Part shown: positions 34,297 to 42,644 of the stretch, piece after piece
How the letters are laid out: every line of letters starts with the position of its first letter
How positions within the stretch are numbered: the stretch's first letter is position 1
Assembly: GCA_964588725.1 (NCBI GenBank)
Contig: CAZPQL010000007.1
Span: 1-58,371 of the forward strand
Source of the DNA: UBA5972 sp964588725
Lineage (GTDB): Bacteria; Pseudomonadota; Alphaproteobacteria; Rhodobacterales; Rhodobacteraceae
Length of the DNA: 58,371 nucleotides
Direction: 5' to 3'
Position numbers and translations under genes: made by a program
The notes under the pieces: generated by a model
What the model saw: only the letters and a program-made list of their open reading frames with translations
Told to the model about the DNA's origin: nothing
Database searches by the model: none

Positions 34297-35640
34297 ATGG
34301 CGCTGCCAGAACACACTGACTATTTGATCATAGGTGCGGGAATTCACGGACTGTCCACTGCATGGCGGCTTGCGGATCGATTGATCGCATCAGGCGAGCA
34401 GGTCGAAGGTCGCATTTTGGTTATAGATAAATCCGGAATTGCGTCGGGCGCGTCGGGCATCGCCTGTGGTGTCGTGCGCAACAACTATTTTCAGCCCGCG
34501 ATGCGCCGTCTTATGGCACATTCTGTAGGGATATGGGAAAGCGATCCCGAAGCCCTAAGCTATCACCCCGTGGGGTACATGCAGGTATCCAGCGAATCCA
34601 TGCGCGACGACGTTGGCACCATTTTCGCGCAACAGCAGGCCATTGGATACGAAAGTGTATTTATCGAGGGCGGGAACGCGAGCACCTCTTATATGCGTGG
34701 CATGTTTGACGATTGGCAGGCTCAGAACATAACATCTGTGCTGCACGAAAAACGCGGTGGGTACTCAAACAATACAAAATCGATGTATGGCCTTGCCAAG
34801 AAAGCCGAAGATCGCGGTGTGCGGATAATTTCCGGTGTGACTGTCAAGGGGCTGATTAGCGAAAGCGGTTCAGATACAGTTCAGTCGGTGGAAACCGACC
34901 GTGGCACTATAAGCTGTGAACGCCTGATTATCGCTCCGGGCCCCTGGGCGCGGGATTTCTGGGCGATGCTGGGTATGCCCAAACAGATCACCGTTAAAGA
35001 TCTGGACGGCAAGGTCCACAATGATGTCGATATGTGGCGGTTCTGGCAATTGGAGGAGGGCGTGCTGCAGGTGGCCCCCGAAATGTTGCAAACCAATGAC
35101 GGCAAAGTACCCCCGGTCATACACGTGGATACAGATGCTCCGCTGATGTCCTGTGAAGACGGTTCCGTGATTACCGACGAAATGTGGGGGATTTATTATA
35201 AACCTGATTGGCATTTCGGCGGCATACAGGGCGGGGCATCACCTTATAAAGTGGCGACGCCTGTGGATGAGGTGGCTATTGACCCTTACGGGCCGTCCAG
35301 CCCGGAATTTGTGGCCTCGGACAATTTTGCCCATATGTGGGTGTCGGCGCTTGCGCATTGCCATAAACGCTTTGAAGGCATGATGGGTAAATACCACCGC
35401 GAGGCGTCCGGCGGGATCGGTTGCTTTACCGCTGACAGTTTTCCGGTGTTTGACCACTTCCATGACAATGCTACCTTGATTGCCGATAGCAACCACGGCT
35501 GGAAAATGCTGGGTGTCGGGCATCTGATCGCCGACGAAGTTCTTGGCGAAACTCAGGAGTTGCTGGAACCGTTCCGTTTTGACCGCTTCGAAAAAGGCAA
35601 TTTGCATCCGGTATCAAACAGCCCCTACCCGTGGAGCTGA
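34297..35640 (+). CDS. FAD-dependent oxidoreductase of the DAO/dimethylglycine-sarcosine type
   Basis: A 447-residue flavoprotein. The FAD motif is YLIIGAGIHGLSTAWRLAD at residues 8-26; IDKSGIASGASGIACGVVRNNYF is the flavin-attachment region typical of sarcosine and dimethylglycine oxidases. Toward the C-terminus, GGIGCFTADSFPVFD and NHGWKMLGVGHLIADEV are the usual capping segments. It lacks the GcvT folate domain of dimethylglycine dehydrogenase. First gene of a rightward run ending at tmm, with AGGATAAACAAA before the ATG. It probably demethylates an N-methyl compound; dimethylamine-derived or gamma-glutamyl amides are candidates, all inference. Confidence 0.8.
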   Translation: MALPEHTDYLIIGAGIHGLSTAWRLADRLIASGEQVEGRILVIDKSGIASGASGIACGVVRNNYFQPAMRRLMAHSVGIWESDPEALSYHPVGYMQVSSESMRDDVGTIFAQQQAIGYESVFIEGGNASTSYMRGMFDDWQAQNITSVLHEKRGGYSNNTKSMYGLAKKAEDRGVRIISGVTVKGLISESGSDTVQSVETDRGTISCERLIIAPGPWARDFWAMLGMPKQITVKDLDGKVHNDVDMWRFWQLEEGVLQVAPEMLQTNDGKVPPVIHVDTDAPLMSCEDGSVITDEMWGIYYKPDWHFGGIQGGASPYKVATPVDEVAIDPYGPSSPEFVASDNFAHMWVSALAHCHKRFEGMMGKYHREASGGIGCFTADSFPVFDHFHDNATLIADSNHGWKMLGVGHLIADEVLGETQELLEPFRFDRFEKGNLHPVSNSPYPWS

Positions 35641-35703
35641 CAGGCTGCAAATTAGATTGTGGGGCAACAAGACCCCGAAACGAAAAACCAAAGGGAGAAA
35701 ATA

Positions 35704-37182
35704 ATGGCCGAGACTGACCTGCAACGATTTGTGGAAGCACCTGGGCGTGCGGAGAAAATCAAAGAAGTCCGCAAGATGATCGACGCGATGGGGATTGAAT
35801 ATCTTTATTTGCAGTTTGTTTCGGTCACCGGAAAAATCATGGGTAAAGGCATTCCTGCAGACCACTGGGAAACGGTCGCCATGAAAGGTTTTCAGCTGGT
35901 TTATGGCGCGACGGTTAACTTGTTTACAGACCGGGCAGGAAATTATCTTGGTTACGGGCCCGAGGCTGCCGAACTGGTCGGTATACCAGAGCCGGAAACT
36001 TTCATGCAGCTTCCCTGGGCGCCCGAAATTGGCCGGATGTACTCGACTTTGTTTCGCAACCGCGAAGAAAAAGAGAATCCCGGTGGATATCTGACATCGG
36101 ACGGTCGCGGTAACCTGCGCCGGATGCACGATGATTTTGAGAAAAAGCACGGTCGTCGCCTACGGATCGGAACCGAACCCGAAATGATGTGGCTAAAGTT
36201 CGATGAGAACGGCAAGCCGAAAGACGGTTATTCCAAACCCTATTGCTATCACATCGACCAATTCGAAAGCCTGCGACCCGTATCGATGCAGGTCATCCGT
36301 TATGCCCGCAAGATGGGTCTGGATATGATCCAGGGTGATCACGAAGACGCGCCCGGGCAGTTGGAACTGAACTGGATGTATGACGACGTGTTGCGCAACG
36401 CCGACCGTCTGACCACTTACCGCCAAATCTGTGCGCAGGTTGCCCGCGAAAACGGCATATTTGCCTGCTTTATGACCAAACCGTTCATGGGTGTTTCGGC
36501 ATCCGGCTGTCACCACAACATGTCGCTTTGGCGCGGCGGCGAAGACGAATTGGTTAAATGCGGTAACAATCCCAAAGACTTGCCCGGCATGGCCGACAAT
36601 TACATGTACGTCAAAGGCGGCGAAAACACCTTTATGCCCGACGACGATGATCCGCAAATGCCGGGCACAGAAGGTCTTGAAGCAATAGGTGGAGTCGTCC
36701 ACCACCTGCAAGCCCTGACGGCGATCGGTTGCTCTACTGTGAATTCCTACCGGCGCTTGTGGGACACCGGTTTCTGGGCTCCGGTTTTTGCGGACTGGGG
36801 ATTTCAGAACCGCACGACCGGATTGCGTGTGTCAGCTCCGGGCAGGTTTGAGTACCGCTCTGTTGACAGCATGGTTAACCCCTATCTTATGGGCAGCACA
36901 CTATTGGCGGCGATGGACGACGGTATCGTAAATAAACTTGATCCCGGAAAACCGGAAGAGCGAAATATCTATGACGCGATCAAGGCCGGCAAACAGGTGA
37001 AAAAACTGCCAATGTCCCTGGGTGAAGCGCTTGATTTCCTTGAGAACAGCGAAGTGGTTCGTCGTGGAATGCCGGGCGAAATGTACCGTCTTTTCCACGA
37101 ATACAAATATGATGAATTCGCGCGTTTTATGTCTGAAGTGACCAATTGGGACAATGATACTTATATGGAATGCCTTCCGTAA
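35704..37182 (+). CDS. Glutamine synthetase family ligase, candidate gamma-glutamylmethylamide synthetase
   Basis: ATP-dependent gamma-glutamyl amine ligase, 492 residues from ATG 35704 (AAAGGGAGA upstream). GS motifs are present: GTEPEMMWLKF and GQLELNWMYDD (metal glutamates), SGCHHNMSLW (ATP/glutamate His), NSYRRLWDTG and SAPGRFEYRS (phosphate/glutamate Arg). The position before mgsABC-type genes is that of gmaS, which makes gamma-glutamylmethylamide from methylamine and glutamate. However, the N-terminus (QRFVEAPGRAEKIKEVRKMI) and length differ from the approximately 440-residue type III/GmaS enzymes as I recall them, so another amine may be the substrate. Hence no symbol. Confidence 0.72.
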   Translation: MAETDLQRFVEAPGRAEKIKEVRKMIDAMGIEYLYLQFVSVTGKIMGKGIPADHWETVAMKGFQLVYGATVNLFTDRAGNYLGYGPEAAELVGIPEPETFMQLPWAPEIGRMYSTLFRNREEKENPGGYLTSDGRGNLRRMHDDFEKKHGRRLRIGTEPEMMWLKFDENGKPKDGYSKPYCYHIDQFESLRPVSMQVIRYARKMGLDMIQGDHEDAPGQLELNWMYDDVLRNADRLTTYRQICAQVARENGIFACFMTKPFMGVSASGCHHNMSLWRGGEDELVKCGNNPKDLPGMADNYMYVKGGENTFMPDDDDPQMPGTEGLEAIGGVVHHLQALTAIGCSTVNSYRRLWDTGFWAPVFADWGFQNRTTGLRVSAPGRFEYRSVDSMVNPYLMGSTLLAAMDDGIVNKLDPGKPEERNIYDAIKAGKQVKKLPMSLGEALDFLENSEVVRRGMPGEMYRLFHEYKYDEFARFMSEVTNWDNDTYMECLP

Positions 37183-37192
37183 GTCAGCGCAC

Positions 37193-37210
37193 GGTGGGTT
37201 GGCACCCACC
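37193..37210. repeat. GGTGGGT/ACCCACC hairpin after the ligase gene
   Basis: A perfect 7-bp stem with loop TGGC beginning 11 bases after the stop, followed by CTACAG. The string GGTGGGTTGG-CACCCACCCTAC is, to my knowledge, a common dispersed intergenic element in proteobacteria. It precedes a second hairpin before mgsA. Confidence 0.45.
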
Positions 37211-37223
37211 CTACAGAACAATC

Positions 37224-37251
37224 GGTAAGCTGGACGCAATACCAGCTTACC
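37224..37251 (+). promoter_or_regulatory. Perfect 10-bp inverted repeat before the amidotransferase gene
   Basis: GGTAAGCTGG and CCAGCTTACC pair perfectly around ACGCAATA, ending 25 bases before the start codon and just upstream of AGGAG. In RNA it would be a stable hairpin next to the ribosome site; in DNA it is a possible operator. There is no T-run, so it is not a classical terminator. Confidence 0.45.
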
Positions 37252-37276
37252 CAAACCAACAGGAGACACATCAATC

Positions 37277-38215
37277 ATGTGCGGGATTGCAGGACTAATT
37301 TACAGAGGCAAGAACTCTAACGTCGGGGGTGAAATGACCGCGATGTTGCAGGCGCTCAAACACCGCGGACCTGATTCGACCGGCTATGCCGTATATTCCG
37401 ACGGGCGTGCGCCGGAAGAATACATCATGCGCATCAAGGTTGCCGAAGCCGAAGACCGCGCTGTGGGGCACGGCGTGCATAAACTGATCGCCGACCGGAT
37501 CGCGCGGGTTGATGCCATTCTTGAAGAACACGGTGCTATCGTGGAGTCAAAAGACGCAGCACGCGAATACGCGCTGCGGTACGTGTTATCACACGATGGC
37601 GATACCGCCGCCATGGCCACACATATCGAAGAGGACAAAGGCACCGAAATCCTGTCCATGGGCAATGGCCTGGAGCTGATCAAGGATCTGGGCGACGCCG
37701 CAGAAGTTGCCAAAGCCTACGGTCTGAACGATTTCACCGGCACTCACGGCATCGGGCATACGCGCATGGCAACCGAATCTGACGTGGATATTAAGTCGGC
37801 GCATCCCTACTGGGCCTTTCCCTACAATGATATTTCGGTCGTTCATAACGGGCAAATCACCAACTATTGGATCATGCGCCGCGAAATGGAGCGAAAAGGT
37901 CACCGTTTCATGTCCAATTGCGACAGCGAACTTCTTGCGGTTTATACGGCCCACAACCTGTCCAATGGAATAAGTCTTGAGGATAGCTTGAGAAATTCGA
38001 TCGAAGAAATCGATGGCGTGTTTACCTATCTTGTAGCCACCAAAGACCAGCTGGGCATGGCCAAGGACACGATGGCAGCCAAACCGCTGGTGCTTTACGA
38101 AAGTGACGATTTGATTGCCATGGCCAGCGAAGAAGTGGCTATCCGCGCAATTCTACCCCACGAGATTGACACAACTGACCCTTACGACGAGGAGGTCCGG
38201 GTATGGCAAGCCTAA
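37277..38215 (+). CDS. mgsA: Class II glutamine amidotransferase subunit of a glutamate-synthase-like enzyme (MgsA/GlxB)
   Basis: A 312-residue Ntn-type amidotransferase domain. Cys2 in MCGIAGLIYRG is the N-terminal nucleophile; KHRGPDSTGYAVY and GHTRMATESDVDIKSAHPY are conserved glutamine-site blocks, and VHNGQITNYWIMRREM and CDSELLAVY follow. In N-methylglutamate synthase the three subunits transfer an (methyl)amine from glutamate amide to 2-oxoglutarate. An internal insertion of about 80 residues (near 70-150) is normal for GlxB-type subunits. It overlaps the next gene by 13 bp. Confidence 0.85.
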   Translation: MCGIAGLIYRGKNSNVGGEMTAMLQALKHRGPDSTGYAVYSDGRAPEEYIMRIKVAEAEDRAVGHGVHKLIADRIARVDAILEEHGAIVESKDAAREYALRYVLSHDGDTAAMATHIEEDKGTEILSMGNGLELIKDLGDAAEVAKAYGLNDFTGTHGIGHTRMATESDVDIKSAHPYWAFPYNDISVVHNGQITNYWIMRREMERKGHRFMSNCDSELLAVYTAHNLSNGISLEDSLRNSIEEIDGVFTYLVATKDQLGMAKDTMAAKPLVLYESDDLIAMASEEVAIRAILPHEIDTTDPYDEEVRVWQA

Positions 38216-39072
38216 GTGATTCTGAACTCAAAAAAATGAGTCAGGAAGAGCGCATCACCGCGCTTGGTATGCGAACAGACCAGCTGACGGGCCGCGCCAT
38301 GCGGATCGAATTCGACCCGGACGAAGAAGAACGCTTTGAGTACCCCTGGGCTCCGGCAGTTGACTTCAACAAACGTACGGAACTGGATGTCGATGATCTG
38401 ACTTCGACAGAGGCAAATGCGCGAATACGCGAGCTTATGTCCGAGGGCTACGGAACAATTGTCATTAAAAACCCGCGCGGCAAACACAGTCTTGGTGTTG
38501 GCATCTTGACCCGCCTGAATCTGATTATCGAAGGCTCGCTTGGGTATTTTGGTGTTGGACTAATTGACGGACCGAATGTCACTATCAAGGGCCGGGTTGG
38601 CTGGTCCTGCGCCGAAAATATGCTGGCGGGTACAGTGGTGGTTGAAAAGAACGCCGGTTCAACTTTTGGTGCCGCGATCCGCGGGGGCGATCTGGTATCC
38701 ATGGGCTCGGTCGGTTCACGAACCGGCATCGACCAAAAAGGTGGCACAATCATTGTGGGAGGAGACACAGGTGCGCTGACCGGTTTTATGATGCAGCGGG
38801 GTCGGATGATCATCTGCGGAAACGCCGGTAAGAACCTTGGCGACAGCATGTACGACGGCACCATTTACGTGGGTGGCGAAATACAGTCTTGCGGCGTCGA
38901 TGCTGTGCCCGACGCGTTGTCCGACACGGATAAAGCCTGGCTGACACGTAAACTGAAGCAGTACGGGCTTCTGACCGACAAAGGTGTGGATCACTTCAAG
39001 AAAATCGTAGCCGGTCGTCAGTTGTGGAATTATGACAATCTGGAACCATCAGAGAAAAAGCTCATTCTCTAA
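38203..39072 (+). CDS. mgsB: GXGXG-domain subunit of a glutamate-synthase-like enzyme (MgsB/GlxC)
   Basis: A 289-residue beta-helix subunit homologous to the C-terminal domain of glutamate synthase alpha. Repeated glycine motifs are seen from about 110: GVGLIDGPNVTIKGRVGWSC, GSTFGAAIRGGDLVSMGSVG, GGDTGALTGFMMQRGRMIICG and GKNLGDSMYDGTIYVGG. The start ATG has GGAGG seven bases upstream inside the end of the amidotransferase gene. It holds the FMN and amidotransferase subunits together. Standard length for GlxC-type proteins with an N-terminal extension. Confidence 0.85.
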   Translation: MASLSDSELKKMSQEERITALGMRTDQLTGRAMRIEFDPDEEERFEYPWAPAVDFNKRTELDVDDLTSTEANARIRELMSEGYGTIVIKNPRGKHSLGVGILTRLNLIIEGSLGYFGVGLIDGPNVTIKGRVGWSCAENMLAGTVVVEKNAGSTFGAAIRGGDLVSMGSVGSRTGIDQKGGTIIVGGDTGALTGFMMQRGRMIICGNAGKNLGDSMYDGTIYVGGEIQSCGVDAVPDALSDTDKAWLTRKLKQYGLLTDKGVDHFKKIVAGRQLWNYDNLEPSEKKLIL

Positions 39073-39092
39073 CGCTTAAAAGGAATATCATT

Positions 39093-40457
39093 ATGGCCGA
39101 TGGTGACATCAAGGCGAAGAAACCGCTGGACCGCGACACAACGCGGATGGGTGACAGTTTTATCTTCCCGCCGAAAGTAATCGACGACATCCACATCAAG
39201 GCGCAGCTGGGCCGCTACCGTATGCGCGGTATGTCCCTGTTCAAAAAAATTCCGCACTGGGATGACTTGACGTTCATGCCCGGAACGCTGACCCGGTTTG
39301 TGATCGAAGGCTACCGCGAAAAATGCGAAACCAAAACGGTAATCGGCCCCCGTGCGAAGAATCCACTGGTGCTGGACATTCCGGTTTACATCACGGGTAT
39401 GAGCTTTGGCGCACTGTCTTATGAGGCGAAAACCGCATTGGCGCGCGGCGCCACTATGGCGGGCACAGCCACTTGTTCCGGCGAAGGCGGGATGATTCCG
39501 GATGAGCGTCGGTATTCCTCGAAATGGTTCTACCAGTGTATTCAGTCACGGTATGGCTTTAACCCCAATCACCTTGTTCTGGCCGACGGCGTTGAATTTT
39601 TTATCGGTCAGGGCTGCAAAGTAGGACTTGGCGGCCATCTTATGGGCCAAAAAGTGACGGATCAGGTGGCCGAGATGCGGTCTCTTCCTGCCGGCATCGA
39701 CCAGCGGTCACCTGCCCGTCATCCCGACTGGCTGGGCCCGGACGATCTGGCGCTGAAAATTCAGGAAATCCGTGAAGCCACTGACTGGCAAATCCCGATT
39801 CAGCTGAAACTGGGGGCGGCACGGGTCTATGACGATGTGCGCATGGCGGTGAAATGCGATCCGGACTCTATTTACATCGACGGCATGGAAGGTTCGACCG
39901 GGGCCGGACCGCATCTGGCGACCGAGGACACCGGTGTGCCTGGTATTGCGGCCATTCGTCAGGCCCGCAAGGCGATTGATGATCTGGGCAAGCGCGGCGA
40001 AATCAGTTTGGTTTACGCTGGGGGCATCCGTAACGGTGCCGATGTGGCCAAGGCGATCGCACTGGGCGCGGACGCCATTGCCATCGGTCACTCGGCGATG
40101 ATGGCTCTCAATTGCAACAAAGACATACCCGAAGCCAATTTCGAAGAAGAAGTTGGCGCACCTGCCGGTCATTGTTACAATTGCCATACCGGACGTTGCC
40201 CGGTTGGCGTTGCCACACAAGACCCGGTTTTGCGTCAACGTCTTGATCCGGACGAGGCTGCGGAACGTGTGTATAATTTCCTGCACACCCTGACAATCGA
40301 AGCACAGCTTTTTGCACGGGCCTGCGGAAAAACCCATATCCACAGTCTGGAGCCTGAAGATCTGGCCGCACTGACCATGGAGGCTTCCGCCATGGCGGCT
40401 GTGCCGTTGGCTGGAACCAACTATACTGTTGGTGTTAAAGACTACCACAATTTGTAA
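39093..40457 (+). CDS. mgsC: FMN-binding glutamate-synthase-like subunit (MgsC/GlxD)
   Basis: A 454-residue subunit with the (beta/alpha)8 FMN barrel of glutamate synthase. Blocks include YITGMSFGALSYEAKTALARG, CSGEGGMIPDERRY, IQLKLGAARVYDDVRMA, IDGMEGSTGAGPH, and the FMN-phosphate site VYAGGIRNGADVAKAIALGADA. A 3Fe-4S-type cysteine set is visible in GHCYNCHTGRCPVGVATQDP. Catalyses the reductive transfer to 2-oxoglutarate, giving N-methylglutamate if the amide is gamma-glutamylmethylamide. It is followed by a 137-residue unknown gene. Confidence 0.88.
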   Translation: MADGDIKAKKPLDRDTTRMGDSFIFPPKVIDDIHIKAQLGRYRMRGMSLFKKIPHWDDLTFMPGTLTRFVIEGYREKCETKTVIGPRAKNPLVLDIPVYITGMSFGALSYEAKTALARGATMAGTATCSGEGGMIPDERRYSSKWFYQCIQSRYGFNPNHLVLADGVEFFIGQGCKVGLGGHLMGQKVTDQVAEMRSLPAGIDQRSPARHPDWLGPDDLALKIQEIREATDWQIPIQLKLGAARVYDDVRMAVKCDPDSIYIDGMEGSTGAGPHLATEDTGVPGIAAIRQARKAIDDLGKRGEISLVYAGGIRNGADVAKAIALGADAIAIGHSAMMALNCNKDIPEANFEEEVGAPAGHCYNCHTGRCPVGVATQDPVLRQRLDPDEAAERVYNFLHTLTIEAQLFARACGKTHIHSLEPEDLAALTMEASAMAAVPLAGTNYTVGVKDYHNL

Positions 40458-40468
40458 GGAGATCTGTT

Positions 40469-40882
40469 ATGGCTGGAACCCAATACCGTGGCTCTGAAAT
40501 CACGGATGTCGATCAGTTTGTCAAAGATGCTGCCGGGCTTGAATCCGAGCGGGAAATCGAAATCGGTCAACATATCGGCTATCGGTACGACGTCAATCTG
40601 GTGCCGGATTACAAAAAGATTTCACCGTTTCTGACCAAATATATGGAAGTCATGGGATGGGACGACCTGAATTGGCTTGAAGACGTTCACATGGGATACG
40701 AAGACGGTAAACCCGCAGTGTTTGACCGCAACAATAACGGCTGGGTGTCAATACCCGATAGTATCGAGCTGCCTGACAATCAGCAGGACCGTGACATGAT
40801 TGCCCGCGAGTTACTGCTGAAATTTCAGATGTCGGACCGGCATCCGCTGGTCATGCTGCGCAAGGCCTATATGAAATTTTAG
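40469..40882 (+). CDS. Conserved-looking hypothetical protein of the amine run (137 aa)
   Basis: No family recognised. The protein is acidic and soluble, with EREIEIGQHIGYRYDVN, LVPDYKKISPFLTKYMEVMG and KPAVFDRNNNGWVSIPDS as readable, compact segments and a C-terminal helix LLLKFQMSDRHPLVMLRKAY. It has a good start (AAGGAGATCTGTTATG), lies 11 bases after mgsC and one base before the amidase gene. Coding potential and spacing make it a real gene. It may be a small subunit or assembly factor of the glutamate-synthase-like complex. Confidence 0.7.
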   Translation: MAGTQYRGSEITDVDQFVKDAAGLESEREIEIGQHIGYRYDVNLVPDYKKISPFLTKYMEVMGWDDLNWLEDVHMGYEDGKPAVFDRNNNGWVSIPDSIELPDNQQDRDMIARELLLKFQMSDRHPLVMLRKAYMKF

Positions 40883-40883
40883 T

Positions 40884-41732
40884 ATGTCACGGTCATGTAA
40901 AATCGCCTGTTTGCAGACCCGTCCAATGGCGGATTTCAAGCAGGCAATTGCAGAAGCGCTGCCATTGGCCAGACGCGCAGTGGAAACAGGCGCGCAGTTT
41001 CTGTTTTTGCCGGAATATTGCGGCGGGTTGAAAAGTGAAGGCATAGAGCTTGCTCCGCCGTTTGCACCCGAACCGCAACATCCGGTTCTGGCGGCGTTCA
41101 GAGACTTTGCCAACGAACATAGCGTGTGGATCATGTTGGGTTCAGTCGCGGTTGCCGGTCCGGACGGCAAAATCATCAACCGCAGCATCGTTTTGGACAA
41201 CAGCGGTGAAATCCACAGCCGCTATGATAAAATCCACCTGTTTGATGTGCAATTATCCGACAGCGAAGTATACCGCGAAAGCGCCCGTGTGGCCGCAGGC
41301 AACAAAGCCGTGGTATTTGATACACCGTTCGGGCGCATCGGCCATACCATCTGCTATGACCTACGGTTTCCGGCGTTGTTTCGCATTCTCGCCAAAGCCG
41401 GTGCAGAAATCATCTGTGTACCCGCCGCGTTTGTGAAGAAAACCGGTGAGGCCCACTGGCATGTTCTGAACCGTGCGCGGGCAATTGAAAACGGGGTCTA
41501 CATCGTCTCGCCCTGCGCCGTTGGCGACATTCCCGGTGGCGGAGAAAGTTACGGACATTCGCTGGTTGTCGATCCGTGGGGCACAGTTATTGCGGACGGG
41601 GGAGATACACCCGGACTGGTTCCAGCGACCATCGATCTTGACAATGTTGCAGCCACACAAATGCGCGTTCCCAGCTTGAAACATGATCGGAATTTCGATC
41701 CGAACGAAGACAAGAAACAAAGCGCAGCGTGA
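40884..41732 (+). CDS. Nitrilase-superfamily carbon-nitrogen hydrolase (omega-amidase-like)
   Basis: A 282-residue hydrolase with the Glu-Lys-Cys triad: Glu44 in FLPEYCGG, Lys116 in RYDKIHLFDV and Cys157 in TICYDLRFP. The HLFDV and YDLRFP forms are those of the Nit/omega-amidase and carbamoyl-amide branch. It begins two bases after the preceding stop and overlaps the next gene (GTGA). In this context it may hydrolyse a gamma-glutamyl amide or 2-oxoglutaramate-type product; no sequence feature proves this. Soluble, no signal peptide. Confidence 0.85.
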   Translation: MSRSCKIACLQTRPMADFKQAIAEALPLARRAVETGAQFLFLPEYCGGLKSEGIELAPPFAPEPQHPVLAAFRDFANEHSVWIMLGSVAVAGPDGKIINRSIVLDNSGEIHSRYDKIHLFDVQLSDSEVYRESARVAAGNKAVVFDTPFGRIGHTICYDLRFPALFRILAKAGAEIICVPAAFVKKTGEAHWHVLNRARAIENGVYIVSPCAVGDIPGGGESYGHSLVVDPWGTVIADGGDTPGLVPATIDLDNVAATQMRVPSLKHDRNFDPNEDKKQSAA

Positions 41733-42313
41733 CCTCAGTTTCCGCAATTCTTGGAGAAAGCCACGCGGACCATCCGCTAAAATGGTCGTTTCTTAAATGG
41801 CAGTGCCTGACGCGGCAGATCATGATGCGCGACAATCAGGGTCGCCCTGGCGACGCAATTACACCGGCGGTTATATTGTCCGGCCAAAAAGACCCACTTG
41901 GGCATATCATAACGATTTTGAACAAGACGCCGAATTTTTCACTGACCCCTGAAATGCGGTACATGGCCCAAAAAACCCTTGATCCGGCGATCAGGCGGGA
42001 ACAGGCGCTGCAGTTTTTTTCGTCGACCTATTACCAAAAGCACAGGGAATTTTCTGACATCCTGACGTCAACATTCCCGCCCGCCTCACAGGGCGCTGCC
42101 GAAATCCGTGACGCTGAACACTGCAGCTTGCTGTTTGACGCCTACAATCAAAAATACACGCTCGCATGCAAGGTGTGGCGACTGGCAGCGCACAACGCCC
42201 TTAATGAAGCTACCCTGGCACACAACCGTCTTTTCAATCCGGGCCTGCCGTCGGACACCGAAGTATTGGCTTTTGAACCGGACTGGAGCAATTCGGTCGC
42301 AGAGACGCATTAG
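41729..42313 (+). CDS. Hypothetical protein of the amine run (194 aa)
   Basis: Not recognised. It starts at GTG 41729 overlapping the amidase stop, a sign of coupled translation. Mainly helical; readable blocks are LKWSFLKWQCLTRQIMMRDN, PAVILSGQKDPLGHIITIL and HNALNEATLAHNRLFNPGLP. There is no signal peptide, metal motif or nucleotide-binding motif. Its place between the amidase and DUF1330 genes suggests an accessory role in amine metabolism. Confidence 0.65.
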   Translation: MTSVSAILGESHADHPLKWSFLKWQCLTRQIMMRDNQGRPGDAITPAVILSGQKDPLGHIITILNKTPNFSLTPEMRYMAQKTLDPAIRREQALQFFSSTYYQKHREFSDILTSTFPPASQGAAEIRDAEHCSLLFDAYNQKYTLACKVWRLAAHNALNEATLAHNRLFNPGLPSDTEVLAFEPDWSNSVAETH

Positions 42314-42315
42314 GC

Positions 42316-42618
42316 GTGGCCGGTCAAGATCGCCCCGGCTTTGTTATAGCGCAAATCACCGTTACAGACGCCAAGGCCTATGAATCCTATATAGCAAAAG
42401 TAGACGAAACGCTTTTGATTTATGACGGCAGGTTTCTGGTTCGTGGTGGTGCCGCTCAAAGCTTTGAAGGTGAACCCGCGGGCGAGCGCTTTGTCGTCAT
42501 TAAATTTCCAACTGTAAACGCCGCGCACGCGTGGTATCACTCGTCCGCATATGCACCGGTCAAGAAATTGCGGCAGGCCGCGTCCAACAGCGTGCAGACA
42601 ATCGTTCAGGGGATATGA
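42316..42618 (+). CDS. DUF1330 domain protein
   Basis: A 100-residue dimeric alpha-beta barrel protein starting at GTG 42316 two bases after the previous stop. FVIAQITVTDAKAYESYIAK, the GGRFLVRGG-like DGRFLVRGGAAQSFEGEP and FPTVNAAHAWYHSSAYAPVK are the DUF1330 signature blocks. Function of the family is unknown; such barrels bind small hydrophobic or oxidised compounds. It is followed 26 bases later by tmm. Confidence 0.85.
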   Translation: MAGQDRPGFVIAQITVTDAKAYESYIAKVDETLLIYDGRFLVRGGAAQSFEGEPAGERFVVIKFPTVNAAHAWYHSSAYAPVKKLRQAASNSVQTIVQGI

Positions 42619-42644
42619 CCTGTGATAACATATGGGGTAACGCA

